Shown: positions 17,252-26,957 of the stretch, one piece after another
Layout of the letters: each line of letters starts with the position of its first letter
Position numbering within the stretch: the first letter of the stretch is position 1
Source of the DNA: CAYZXT01 sp964482515
Lineage (GTDB): Bacteria; Elusimicrobiota; Elusimicrobia; FEN-1173
DNA: 64,000 nucleotides
Reading direction: 5' to 3'
Assembly: GCA_964482515.1 (NCBI GenBank)
Contig: CAYZXT010000008.1
Span: forward strand, 35,334-99,333
The notes under the pieces: model-generated
The model's database searches: none
What the model was told of the DNA's origin: nothing
Seen by the model: the letters and a program-made list of their open reading frames with translations, nothing else
Made by a program: the position numbers and the translations under genes

Positions 17252-18126
17252 CACCGCATCTGAGTGACTTCCTCAAATATCTACGAGTAGAAAAGGGGCT
17301 GTCCAAGAACACGGTGGACGCCTACACCTCGGACCTGAAGGCTTTCTTCGCTTTCCTGGATAAATCTGGCGGGACGCCGCTGAAGATCGACCATTCGACG
17401 GTCACCGATTACCTTTGGCACCGCCGGGCCGACAAGCTCAAAGCCGCCAGCCTCTACCGCATCGGGGAATCCCTCAAGCAGTTCTACCGCTATCTGCTCC
17501 GCGAAGAGATCATCGCCGAAGACCCCACGGCCAACATGGCGTCGCCGAAGCTTCTCCAGCGCCTGCCGAAATACCTCTCCGTGGAAGAAACCACCCGCCT
17601 CCTCAGCCGGCCGGTCGACGATCGCGAAAGTTCCATCCGCTTCAAGGCCATGCTGGAAGTGATGTACGCGGCGGGCCTGCGGGTCAGCGAGTTGGTGAAC
17701 ATGGAAGAATCCCATGTGGACATCGAGATGGGTTTCGTGAAGGTGTTCGGCAAGGGGGGGAAGGAGCGGATCGTGCCCATCAACGACCGGGCCGGGGTCG
17801 CGGTGCGGAAGTATATGGAAGTGAAGCGGAAGAAATATCCCAACCTGACGCGCTATCTTTTCATCGGCAACCGGGGAAAACCCATTTCGCGCGTGGCGTT
17901 CTGGTACCAGTTGAAAAATGCCGCCCTGGCCGCGGGACTCACAAAGCATTTGAACCCGCACATGCTGCGGCATTCCTTCGCCACCCATTTATTGTCCGGC
18001 GGCGCGGACCTTCGCTCCGTGCAGGAAATGCTCGGCCACTCGGACATTTCCACCACGCAGATCTACACCCACGTGGACCGCGACCAGCTGAAGAAACTCC
18101 ACAGGAAATTCCATCCACGAGGATGA
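17215..18126 (+). CDS. Tyrosine recombinase XerC/XerD
   Basis: A 303-residue site-specific recombinase that resolves chromosome dimers at dif with FtsK. The full catalytic set is visible: Arg156, Lys183, His249, Arg252, His275 and nucleophile Tyr284, within HMLRHSFATHLL and LGHSDISTTQIYTHV. The N-terminal SAM-like core-binding domain begins at HLSDFLKYLRVEKGL. The first 13 residues are translated from the inserted repeat, so the native start was apparently lost and a TTG from the element now serves. XerC and XerD cannot be told apart by eye. Confidence 0.92.
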   Translation: MNSAIRNPKSEISPHLSDFLKYLRVEKGLSKNTVDAYTSDLKAFFAFLDKSGGTPLKIDHSTVTDYLWHRRADKLKAASLYRIGESLKQFYRYLLREEIIAEDPTANMASPKLLQRLPKYLSVEETTRLLSRPVDDRESSIRFKAMLEVMYAAGLRVSELVNMEESHVDIEMGFVKVFGKGGKERIVPINDRAGVAVRKYMEVKRKKYPNLTRYLFIGNRGKPISRVAFWYQLKNAALAAGLTKHLNPHMLRHSFATHLLSGGADLRSVQEMLGHSDISTTQIYTHVDRDQLKKLHRKFHPRG

Positions 18127-18135
18127 TGTATATTC

Positions 18136-18286
18136 GGCTCCGGCTGAATTTCGTCCAGGGACGTTCGAATTACAGCGCAATTCTCACTCGGCGAAGCTCG
18201 TCGGACCGCTGAGTCCGACTTCACTTCGACGCCCTGGATCGAAACCCAGCCGGAGCCTCAACCGAAGAGTGTTGAAAGGCTTCGGT
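18136..18286. repeat. Large nested inverted-repeat structure
   Basis: Outer arms GGCTCCGGCTG...TCCAGGG (18136-18160) and CCCTGGA...CAGCCGGAGCC (18232-18257) pair with few mismatches. Inside, CGAAG (18192-18196) pairs with CTTCG (18224-18228) and GTCGGAC (18200-18206) with GTCCGAC (18213-18219). A separate hairpin ACCGAAG/CTTCGGT follows (18261-18286). No T-tract. It fills the interval after xer; no coding potential seen. Confidence 0.65.
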
Positions 18287-18330
18287 CAAATATCTAGAAT
18301 CAGTGGGATTGAATATCGAACAGGGAGGCC

Positions 18331-18501
18331 ATGATGCCCGTCAGCCAGGAATTGCTGCAGATTTTGGTTTGTCCGAAGTGTAAGGGGAAGTTGGAACACA
18401 GGGAAAGCGAAAACCGGCTGCTGTGCCACGCCTGCAAACTCGCCTACGAAATCAAGGACGGCATCCCGGTGATGCTGATCAACGAAGCGAAACCGATCTA
18501 A
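18331..18501 (+). CDS. Trm112-like zinc protein (UPF0434/YcaR family)
   Basis: A 56-residue protein with two Cys pairs, Cys14/Cys17 (CPKC) and Cys32/Cys35 (CHAC), spaced as in the Trm112-like zinc fold, and the family tail YEIKDGIPVML. Eukaryotic Trm112 activates methyltransferases; the bacterial role is unproven. GGGAGG lies 2-7 bases before the first of two adjacent ATG codons (18331, 18334), favouring the second. Its stop codon overlaps the stop of the convergent thiolase gene by 4 bases. Confidence 0.85.
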   Translation: MMPVSQELLQILVCPKCKGKLEHRESENRLLCHACKLAYEIKDGIPVMLINEAKPI

Positions 18502-19853
18502 GCCTTATACTTCTCCACCACCATCGCGCCGCCGAGGCCGCCGGAAGCGCAGGCCGCCACCAGTCCCAGCTTCGCGTTGGGATCTTCCTTCATCGCATAG
18601 ACCAAATTAAGCAATAACCTCACGCCTGTCGCGGCCAGCGGATGGCCCAGCGGGATCGTCCCGCCGTGGGGGTTCAGCTTCTTCGCGTTCCACAAGGTTT
18701 CCCAATCCTGTTTGTATTTCTCCCGGCCGACTTTGAAGATCGACAGGCACGTGGCCGCGAAGGCCTCGTGCAGTTCCACGTGGTCCAAATCCGAAAACTT
18801 GATCTTGGCGCGGTCCAACGCCACCTGCGTGGCGAACACGGGGGAAATCCCCATCACCGCCGGGTTCGATCCCCAGAAGCCCCAGCTTTTGATTTCCGCC
18901 AAAATCTCCAATCCCAATTCCTTGGCCTGTTCCTCCGACGTGACGATGATCACCGCCGCTCCGTCCGACCGGGCGCAGGCGTTGAAGAGCGTGACCGTGC
19001 CCTTGGTCTTTCCTTCCTCGTATTGTTTTCCCTGGATGTGTTTGCCGTTGTCCCGGTAGAAGTCCTTGATCGAATAGGCGGGTCCGTCGAAGATGACGGG
19101 CGCTTTGCCGAACATCTGGGGCTTTTCCACCAGACCTTCCCGCAGGAAAACGTATTCGTCCTTTTCCAGGATCGTCTTGCCGTCCTTCACCACAGGGATG
19201 ACATGGCTTTGGTAAAAAGAGCTTTTCTCCGCGTCCAGGCAACGGCGGAAGGTTTCCGCGGCGTAGGCGTCCTGGGCTTCGCGGGAGACGGAATACATCT
19301 GGGCGCAGATCTCCGCCGTGGCGGCCATGTTGATTTTCTCGACCGGGTCCGTGAGGCCTTCTTCCGTCGTGTCGGTGATGCAGATGCCCTGGTCCGAGAA
19401 TAGGGTGTCCCAGTTGGCCTTCACCGTTTCCAGCGACCGCAGCATCTTGTGGGAACGGGAACCGCGGATGGCGTAGGGGAAAGTGGACATGGACTCGGTG
19501 CCGCCGGCCAGATACAGTTCTCCTTCGCCCAGTATGATGTGGCGCGCCGACGACGCGACGGTTTCCAGGCTGGAAACGCAATTGGCTTGCGTCGTCATGG
19601 CGTGGGCCTTTTCCGGCAGGCCCGCTTTCAGCGAGGAGACGCGGGCTATGTTCGGAGCGTGCGAGCCCTGTCCGACCCAGCCGACCATCACGCCGTCGAC
19701 GGCCTCCGGATAGAGGGAGGACTTTTGCAGCACGCCGCGCAGGACGGTTTCCATCAAATCTTCGGGGAGCAGTTCGGAAAGGGATTTGGCCAGATGGCCG
19801 ATGGGAGTCCGCACGCCGCGGCACAGCACGATTTTCTTCGACGATCCGTTCAT
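18498..19853 (-). CDS. Thiolase (acetyl-CoA C-acyltransferase, FadI-like)
   Basis: A 451-residue thiolase, the only clear minus-strand gene. The nucleophilic Cys is in ANCVSSLETVAS. The His motif NPHGGTIPLGHPLAATG and the C-terminal Cys motif AACASGGLGGAM complete the active site. Length and the HLAKSLSELLPEDL start fit the FadI/trifunctional-beta type that cleaves 3-ketoacyl-CoA in beta-oxidation; acetoacetyl-CoA synthesis is the alternative. The ATG at 19853 is preferred since GGAAGGGAGG precedes it; longer versions read through the promoter. No other beta-oxidation gene is in the window. Confidence 0.9.
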   Translation of the reverse strand: MNGSSKKIVLCRGVRTPIGHLAKSLSELLPEDLMETVLRGVLQKSSLYPEAVDGVMVGWVGQGSHAPNIARVSSLKAGLPEKAHAMTTQANCVSSLETVASSARHIILGEGELYLAGGTESMSTFPYAIRGSRSHKMLRSLETVKANWDTLFSDQGICITDTTEEGLTDPVEKINMAATAEICAQMYSVSREAQDAYAAETFRRCLDAEKSSFYQSHVIPVVKDGKTILEKDEYVFLREGLVEKPQMFGKAPVIFDGPAYSIKDFYRDNGKHIQGKQYEEGKTKGTVTLFNACARSDGAAVIIVTSEEQAKELGLEILAEIKSWGFWGSNPAVMGISPVFATQVALDRAKIKFSDLDHVELHEAFAATCLSIFKVGREKYKQDWETLWNAKKLNPHGGTIPLGHPLAATGVRLLLNLVYAMKEDPNAKLGLVAACASGGLGGAMVVEKYKA

Positions 19854-19899
19854 GACGGCCTCCCTTCCAAGGCGAAAAGACGGCAGGTTTTCCTTCTTA

Positions 19900-19928
19900 A
19901 AGATACCCCGGCGGACGGTATTTGTCAA
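19900..19928 (-). promoter_or_regulatory. Predicted thiolase promoter
   Basis: On the minus strand, TTGACA (complement of 19923-19928), 17-base spacer, TATCTT (complement of 19900-19905). It diverges from the moxR promoter 29 bases away. Confidence 0.65.
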
Positions 19929-19956
19929 TTCGCATTTATAGGTATCCGCAACGATG

Positions 19957-19985
19957 TTGCACGGCGCAATCAAAAGCGTTATACT
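19957..19985 (+). promoter_or_regulatory. Predicted promoter of the moxR operon
   Basis: TTGCAC (19957-19962), 17-base spacer, TATACT (19980-19985). It leaves a leader of about 30 bases before the moxR ATG and could drive the whole 24 kb run. Confidence 0.7.
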
Positions 19986-20021
19986 GCTTTTTCGTCAGTA
20001 AATCGCGTCGAAAAGGTGATT

Positions 20022-21014
<993 letters not shown>

Positions 21015-21035
21015 TCCCTCCGCTGTTTCCGTTTT

Positions 21036-21953
21036 ATGTCCCTGAGACTTGATCCCCTGCTGTTGGCCAAGATGGCCACCATGGAGCTCCGCGCCCGTTA
21101 CGTGGTGGAGGGCGCCTTGACGGGCCGCCACAAAAGCCGGTCGCAGGGACATTCCATGGAGTTCGTCGGGCACCGCGCCTACACGCCGTCGGACGACTGG
21201 CGGCGGATCGACTGGAAGGTCTTCGCGCGCACGGACCGCTGGGTGATCCGGGAACAGGAAGCGGAAACGAACCTGCGGGCCGCCGTCCTCCTCGATGTTT
21301 CCAATTCCATGGCCTATGCGGGCATGGGGAAGATCCCCAAGGTCCGCTACGCGTCGTTCTTCGCCGCAGCTTTGAGCTATCTCCTGGTCCATCAGGGTGA
21401 GTCCGTCGGGCTGTGTTTGTTCGGCGGCGGATTGAAAGATTTTATTCCCGCCCGCGGCGGCGTGGCGCACCTCTCCTATCTTTTGGATGTGTTGGATAAA
21501 ATCCAACCGGAGGGAGAAACGGATTTGATGGCGTCTTTCGAGCAGGTCGGACAGCACCTTCCGCGCCGGAGCCTGGTTCTGGTCCTCTCGGATTTTTTGC
21601 TCGAGCCGGAAAAAATCCTGTCCGCCGTCCGGACGTTGTCGTCGCGCCGCCACGAGGTGGCGGTTTTGCAGATCCTGGACCGCGACGAGATGGAATTGAA
21701 CATCGACGGCGAGTTCATGCTCCGCGACATGGAGTCGGGCGAAAGCCTTCAGGTGAACCCCGCGGCGGTCCGGGACGATTACCGGCGTTTGATGCAGGGC
21801 CGATTGGAGCACACGCGGCGGATGCTGTCGTCCCAGGGGATCGGCCACGCCGTGTTTGAAACGGACATGCCCTTGGACCTGGCGCTGACGCGCTTCCTGC
21901 AGGCCCAGTCCGGCAGTCCCGGTCCACGCTTGGCGGCAGCGGTCCGGCAATGA
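21036..21953 (+). CDS. DUF58 domain protein (MoxR partner)
   Basis: A 305-residue soluble DUF58 protein with the hallmark GHRAYTPSDDWRRIDWKVFART and an embedded vWA fold. The metal site motif DxSxS is present as Asp87-Ser89-Ser91 (LLDVSNSM). DUF58 proteins are near-constant partners of MoxR ATPases. It starts 22 bases after moxR and overlaps the next gene by ATGA. Confidence 0.9.
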   Translation: MSLRLDPLLLAKMATMELRARYVVEGALTGRHKSRSQGHSMEFVGHRAYTPSDDWRRIDWKVFARTDRWVIREQEAETNLRAAVLLDVSNSMAYAGMGKIPKVRYASFFAAALSYLLVHQGESVGLCLFGGGLKDFIPARGGVAHLSYLLDVLDKIQPEGETDLMASFEQVGQHLPRRSLVLVLSDFLLEPEKILSAVRTLSSRRHEVAVLQILDRDEMELNIDGEFMLRDMESGESLQVNPAAVRDDYRRLMQGRLEHTRRMLSSQGIGHAVFETDMPLDLALTRFLQAQSGSPGPRLAAAVRQ

Positions 21954-24022
21954 ACTTTTTCTTCCTCCATCCTGGTTTTTTGTGGGCGCTTCCCGCGGCG
22001 CTGTCTCCGCTCATCATCCACTGGCTGACGCGTCCGCGCCCCAAGCCGCTTCCCTTCAGTTCCCTTGAGTTGATCCGGCTCGCCGTTCAATCGCAGCGGA
22101 CCTATTCCCGGCTCCAGCAAATCCTTCTGATGGCGGCGCGCTGCCTGCTGCTGGCCGCGCTGGCTTTGCTGTTCGCCCGGCCCACGGTGTTCTTCTCTTC
22201 AGCGGCGCGGGGGAGCGGCGATGAGGTGAGCGTGGTGTTTATGGTCGACACGTCCTATTCCATGGACGCCCGCTCCGCCGGCGTGTCCGCTTTGGATCGG
22301 GCCAAGGCCCAGGCGTCGGACATCCTCGGAAAACTGGGGCCGCGGGACCGCGCGGGGCTGGTGGTATTTTCCGACCGGGTGGAAATGTCCCTCCCTCTTT
22401 CGCAAAATCCGGCCAAGCTGCGCGAGGCCCTGTCCTCTCTAACCGCGACCGACCGTCCGACGCGGGTCGCGCCGGCCCTGAGCGTGGCCTATCAAATGCT
22501 CGCGGAAGAGCCCGGCGGCCAGAAGGCCGTGGTCGTCCTGTCGGATTTGGCGGCGAACGGTTGGAAGGAACAATCCAATGTCGCGGGTTTCGATCCGCGC
22601 GTCCACCTGGTTTTATGCGAAGCCGCGCCCGCGCAGGGAAACGCGGCCGTGTCCGGCGTGCGCTGGACGGATGACGACGGCGGCGTATTCGATATTCGCT
22701 CCTGGGGGAAACCGGCGGAACCGGAAAGGATTTGGCGGATACTGTCCGGCGGAAAAGTCATCGCCCAAGGGCAAGCCCGGCTGTCTGTGGAAGCGGTCCG
22801 GCCGTCTTTCCGTCTGCAAACGCGGGCGGCGGAATGGGGGACCGTTTCCCTCGATCCCGACGGCCTGGCGTTGGACGACCGGTATTTTTTCGCGGCGCCT
22901 CCCGCGGCCCGGTTTTCCGTGCTGGCGGTGAACGGCTCGCCCGGCGCTTCGCCCGTGCAGGACGAGGCGTTTTATCTTGCCCCGGTTTTGGATGGCCTGG
23001 CGCGGCAGGGGAGCCGGGTGAAAACGGTCCTTCAGAGCGAGTGGGGACAGGAGGACCTTTCCGCCGTGGACGTGGTGGTTCTGCTGAACTCGCGTCCGCT
23101 GGATGCGGCCGCCGCGGCGAAGCTGCGCGATCATCTGGGCCGCGGGCGCGGACTTTGGGTGACGGCGGGAGACAACGTCGAATTGGCGGGCCCCCTCGGA
23201 GATTTGGTCCCGGCCCGGTTCCTGGGCGTTTCGGCGAAAAAGCAAGCCGTCCGTCCGGGACGGGACGCGTCGGCGGCGGCCCTGGGACGGATCCTCTCAG
23301 AGGGCGATGGTTTTGAATGGGACCAGGTGGAGATGGGCCGCCGGTTGGACGTGGACCCCGCGCCGGGAAGCCAGGTGATTTTGGAAGGCGTCGTGGACGG
23401 CCGGCCCGTGCTGTTGACCGGCCGCGCCCATGGCGGTCCCGTCGCCCTGTTGACCGTGACCGCGGACCGGGATTGGGCGAACCTTCCGACGAAACCACTG
23501 TTCCCCGTCCTCGCGCGCGAGTTGATTTTTTTTCTGGCCGGCCGGAGCCAATCTTCGCCGGGGACGTCGCTTTTGGTGGATGAGCCGGTCCGCTGGGCGG
23601 CGCAGGACCCGTTCCTTTCGGTGCTGACGGTCCGACGGCCCGACGGCGCTTCGGAGGAAGCGCCGGTCCGCGGCGGCCGTTTGCTGTACGAAAACACGGA
23701 CCGCGCCGGCGTCTACGAAATCCTCGCGAACGGCGGCGGCCTTCCGCTGGCGCGCTTCCTGGTCAACGCGGACGTTTCGTCCGGCGAAGGAGATTTGGCC
23801 CGCGCCGCAAAAAGCGGCGTGGCCTCGTGGCTCCCGGCGCGGGACCTGCTTTGGATTCCCTTCGGCGAACCGGCGGCGCAGAAGTTCGCCGAACGTGTCC
23901 GGGGGAAGGACCTGACGTCCGGCCTCGGTTTGGCGGCGCTCCTGTTGTTCGGTTTGGAAATGCTCCTGTCTCAATGGGGTCGCCGCCGGACGGAGCCGTC
24001 GCGCGAAAGGGTCTACGCGTGA
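21950..24022 (+). CDS. BatA-like membrane protein with vWA domain
   Basis: A 690-residue protein. The first 80 residues are the BatA N-terminal two-anchor region (FLHPGFLWALPAALSPLIIH, then a second helix near 58-77). A vWA domain follows with MIDAS D100-T-S102-Y-S104. The large extracytoplasmic middle has a GATase-like flavour (GRGLWVTAGDNVEL), and a final membrane helix lies near 665-682. Such proteins carry the MoxR partner domain to the outer face of the membrane. Overlaps both neighbours by 4 bases. Confidence 0.87.
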   Translation: MNFFFLHPGFLWALPAALSPLIIHWLTRPRPKPLPFSSLELIRLAVQSQRTYSRLQQILLMAARCLLLAALALLFARPTVFFSSAARGSGDEVSVVFMVDTSYSMDARSAGVSALDRAKAQASDILGKLGPRDRAGLVVFSDRVEMSLPLSQNPAKLREALSSLTATDRPTRVAPALSVAYQMLAEEPGGQKAVVVLSDLAANGWKEQSNVAGFDPRVHLVLCEAAPAQGNAAVSGVRWTDDDGGVFDIRSWGKPAEPERIWRILSGGKVIAQGQARLSVEAVRPSFRLQTRAAEWGTVSLDPDGLALDDRYFFAAPPAARFSVLAVNGSPGASPVQDEAFYLAPVLDGLARQGSRVKTVLQSEWGQEDLSAVDVVVLLNSRPLDAAAAAKLRDHLGRGRGLWVTAGDNVELAGPLGDLVPARFLGVSAKKQAVRPGRDASAAALGRILSEGDGFEWDQVEMGRRLDVDPAPGSQVILEGVVDGRPVLLTGRAHGGPVALLTVTADRDWANLPTKPLFPVLARELIFFLAGRSQSSPGTSLLVDEPVRWAAQDPFLSVLTVRRPDGASEEAPVRGGRLLYENTDRAGVYEILANGGGLPLARFLVNADVSSGEGDLARAAKSGVASWLPARDLLWIPFGEPAAQKFAERVRGKDLTSGLGLAALLLFGLEMLLSQWGRRRTEPSRERVYA

Positions 24023-24762
24023 AAAACAAGCTCGTCCTGACTGCCTTCTGTTCGGTCGTTTCGGTTTGCTTTTCCTTCGCCGGGAACGCCATGCCCGGCA
24101 ACGATTTCGTGTACGCGCAGCTGAAACACGGCGGCGAGTGGGACCCCTATCCTTCGGTCTGGGAGCAGATCGGCCCCTATCTACAGCAGACCACAAGCCT
24201 GTCGCCCATGACCGAGCGGCGCGTCGTGTCCGCCGGCGACGGGACGTTTTTCCAATCGCCCTTCGTCGTGCTGCTGGGCCGCGGCGCCGTTTCGTTCACG
24301 GACCAGGAGCTGAACCATCTCCGGACATATCTCTCGGGCGGAGGGTTCCTCTTCGTGGACAACACGGACGCGGAGCGGAACGGCCCCTTCGCGCGCTCGG
24401 TCCTCCCCGCCCTGGAACGGCTGTTTCCGGGCGCCGCCTGGGAAGCTTTGCCGTCGGACCACGCGGTCTACCGCTCCTTTTTTCTCCTGCGCGCGGCCGC
24501 GGGGCGGCGAATCGTCGAACCGGAATGGAAGGCCCTCAAAATCCAGGGGCGCGTGGCCGCGGTCTATTGCGGCAACGATCTCCACGGCGCCTGGGCGCGG
24601 GACCCCCTGGGCCATCCGCTTTATTCCTGCGAGCCGGGCGGGGAACCGCAGCGGCAAGAGGCGGTCAAGGGGATGGTCAACATCGCGCTCTTCAGCGTGA
24701 CGGGCACCTATAAGACCGACGCCATTCATCAGCCGTTCATCGAAAGGAAGATGGGCCAATGA
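24019..24762 (+). CDS. DUF4159 domain protein, secreted
   Basis: A 247-residue protein with a Sec signal peptide (about 1-24, ending FAGNA) and a DUF4159 domain: FVYAQLKHGGEWDPYPSVWE, the fold core LRTYLSGGGFLFVDN and the DHAVYRSFF segment. DUF4159 proteins occur with MoxR-vWA genes; the fold resembles glutamine-amidotransferase-like domains without evident catalysis. GTG start overlapping the previous stop (GTGA). Confidence 0.86.
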   Translation: MKNKLVLTAFCSVVSVCFSFAGNAMPGNDFVYAQLKHGGEWDPYPSVWEQIGPYLQQTTSLSPMTERRVVSAGDGTFFQSPFVVLLGRGAVSFTDQELNHLRTYLSGGGFLFVDNTDAERNGPFARSVLPALERLFPGAAWEALPSDHAVYRSFFLLRAAAGRRIVEPEWKALKIQGRVAAVYCGNDLHGAWARDPLGHPLYSCEPGGEPQRQEAVKGMVNIALFSVTGTYKTDAIHQPFIERKMGQ

Positions 24763-26957
24763 AAGGCTTCTCGCTCGCGTTCCGGCCCTTGGGCGGGTGG
24801 GAAACGGCCCTGCTGCTTCTGGTCGCGGCGGGATTCGCTTTCTTTTTGTGGCGGACCTGGAACGAACGCCGTCCGCCGTTCCGCCGAGCCGTTTTGGCCG
24901 CGCTGCGCCTTCTTGCCGCCGGGCTGCTGGCCGTGGCGTTCTTCCAGCCTTCCGTGAAACGCTCCGTGCGGATGAAGGACGCGCCCGTGGCCGTGGTCCT
25001 GGACCGTTCCGAAAGCATGGCCGTGGCCGACCTGGAAAATATTTCGCGGTGGAAGGCGGCGACGGACTGGCTGGCCGGCGTTTCTCCCACGTTGGCAAGG
25101 GAGTCATCGCCGCATTTTTATCTCCTGGATAAAAAACACGAGAAGGTCGATCCCGCGGACATCGCGAAGACCGCGCCGCGCGGTCCCGCCTCCGATCTCT
25201 CCTCCGTGGAATCAATCCCGCGCGAGAACCCGGAGGTTCGGGCGATCCTGCTTCTCACCGACGGGCGCCAGAGCGGGCCGGACCTGGCCTCGGTCTCCGC
25301 GCGGCTGGGCGTCCCGATTTTCCCGGTCGGCGTGGGCCGCGCCCTTTCCGCGCCGGATTTGATCCTCGATTCCGTGCGCGCGCCCCATTTCGCTTTCAAG
25401 AACACCGACGTGGAAGTGACGGCGCGCGTGGAGAAACGCAACCTGCCTATGTCCGAGGTCACGGTGGAGATCCTGGAAGACAGGCGGCCGGTCGCATCCG
25501 GCGTCGCGCGTTTTCCGCCCGGTTCGGACACGGGAGAGATCGTCGTGCATTTGAAACCGTCGGAAAAGGGATTGAGGACCTACACGGCGCGGGTCCCGGT
25601 CTTCGGTTCCGAATCCAACCGGCGGAACAACAGCCGTTCCTTTTCCCTCGACGTGTCGCGGGACCGTGTCCGCGTGCTCTATATTTGCGGCCGGCCCGGC
25701 CCGAACTACGCGTACCTGCGCGAGCAATTGAAGTCGAACCCTTCCGTCGACCTGGTGTCCTTCGTGATCCTGCGCGATCCGGAGGACGTGGTGAATTTTC
25801 CAGAGCAGGAATTGTCCCTGATCCCGTTCCCGACGCAGGACGTGCTCTTCCAGCAGTTCAAGACCTTCGACCTGATCATTTTCGAGCAGTTCGCCTTCTC
25901 GACGTTCGGCATCGCGCCGGCGCACCTGTCGATCCTCCGGGAATATGTGGAAAAAGGCGGAGGGCTTTTGCTGGTCGGGGATTCCGCCGTCCTCGGCCCG
26001 GCGAGCCCCTACCGCAACACTCCGATCGAAGAGCTCCTGCCCGTGGCGCTGGACGAACTTTCCGCCGCGCCGGAGCGGTTGTCCATGGAAGTTTCCGAAG
26101 CCGGGCATCCGGTGATGGCGTTGGAAGATGACGTTTCCTCCTCGGCGGCGGCGTGGCGCGGTTTGCCGTCCTTGATCGGAGACGGGCGTTTGCCGTCCCG
26201 CGCCAAACCGAAGGCGCAGGTCCTGGTGTCGGTTCCCGGCCCGGGCGGGCGGTTGCCTCTCCTGGCGGTGTGGCCGCGCGGCAAGGGGCGCGTGATGACG
26301 TTCTCCTCCCTGAACTCCTGGCAATGGGCTCTGGGCGAGTCTGGCCGCGGCCGCGGCACTTGGGCCTATCAACGTTTCTGGAACAACCTGTTGCGATGGA
26401 TGAGCGCGTCCGAGGATTTCCGCTTGGTCCGACTGGATTTGCCGCGGGGGCCGTCGGAGGCGGGCGGCGAAGTCTGGCTGCGCGCCTTCGTCCGGGACGA
26501 GAATTACCATCCGCTCGCTTCGGGCGACGTCATCGCCACGGTCACCTCGCCGTCGGGAAAATCCATCCGGCGGACGCTGCGCGCCCTGGGCAAAGGGGAA
26601 TACGCGGACAACGTCGCGCTGGACGAAACCGGTCCCTACCGCGTGACGGTCCAGGCCTTCAGCCGGCAGAAACGGATCGGCGAGGACCAGGGGGAAATGC
26701 GCGTGGGTCTGCCCTGGGACGAGAACCGCGACACGTCCACGGACTTCGCGTCCCTGGCGAAGGCGGCCCAAGCCGGCGGCGGCGAGTTCGTCACGCTGGA
26801 GAACGCCACGCCCGAATGGCTGGAGAAGAATTTGGATTCGGTTTCCCGCGCGGAACAAAAATCCGCCGCGCCTTGGAACGCGCCTCTCGTCCTGGTCCTG
26901 TTGACCGGCGCGCTCCTGGCGGAATGGACTTTCCGGCGGCGCTGGGGGGCGGCATGA
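24759..26957 (+). CDS. Membrane vWA/GATase-like protein of the MoxR cluster
   Basis: A 732-residue protein with two N-terminal membrane helices (about 15-31 and 44-63), a vWA-type domain whose metal motif is D82-R-S84-E-S86, a beta-sandwich section (residues 200-300), a class-I amidotransferase-like domain (ILREYVEKGGGLLLVGDSAV) lacking an obvious catalytic triad, and a C-terminal helix near 705-725. It parallels the BatA-like protein, so the two may sit side by side in the membrane. Overlaps both neighbours by ATGA. Confidence 0.82.
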   Translation: MKGFSLAFRPLGGWETALLLLVAAGFAFFLWRTWNERRPPFRRAVLAALRLLAAGLLAVAFFQPSVKRSVRMKDAPVAVVLDRSESMAVADLENISRWKAATDWLAGVSPTLARESSPHFYLLDKKHEKVDPADIAKTAPRGPASDLSSVESIPRENPEVRAILLLTDGRQSGPDLASVSARLGVPIFPVGVGRALSAPDLILDSVRAPHFAFKNTDVEVTARVEKRNLPMSEVTVEILEDRRPVASGVARFPPGSDTGEIVVHLKPSEKGLRTYTARVPVFGSESNRRNNSRSFSLDVSRDRVRVLYICGRPGPNYAYLREQLKSNPSVDLVSFVILRDPEDVVNFPEQELSLIPFPTQDVLFQQFKTFDLIIFEQFAFSTFGIAPAHLSILREYVEKGGGLLLVGDSAVLGPASPYRNTPIEELLPVALDELSAAPERLSMEVSEAGHPVMALEDDVSSSAAAWRGLPSLIGDGRLPSRAKPKAQVLVSVPGPGGRLPLLAVWPRGKGRVMTFSSLNSWQWALGESGRGRGTWAYQRFWNNLLRWMSASEDFRLVRLDLPRGPSEAGGEVWLRAFVRDENYHPLASGDVIATVTSPSGKSIRRTLRALGKGEYADNVALDETGPYRVTVQAFSRQKRIGEDQGEMRVGLPWDENRDTSTDFASLAKAAQAGGGEFVTLENATPEWLEKNLDSVSRAEQKSAAPWNAPLVLVLLTGALLAEWTFRRRWGAA

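Noticed and set aside
19449..20021. Upstream extension of moxR by 191 codons.
   Set aside because: It runs antisense through the thiolase gene and both divergent promoters; ATG 20022 has a ribosome site and matches the family start.
22758..23498. A Pro/Arg-rich 246-codon minus-strand frame opposite the BatA-like gene.
   Set aside because: Low-complexity antisense translation of GC-rich coding DNA; no start signals.
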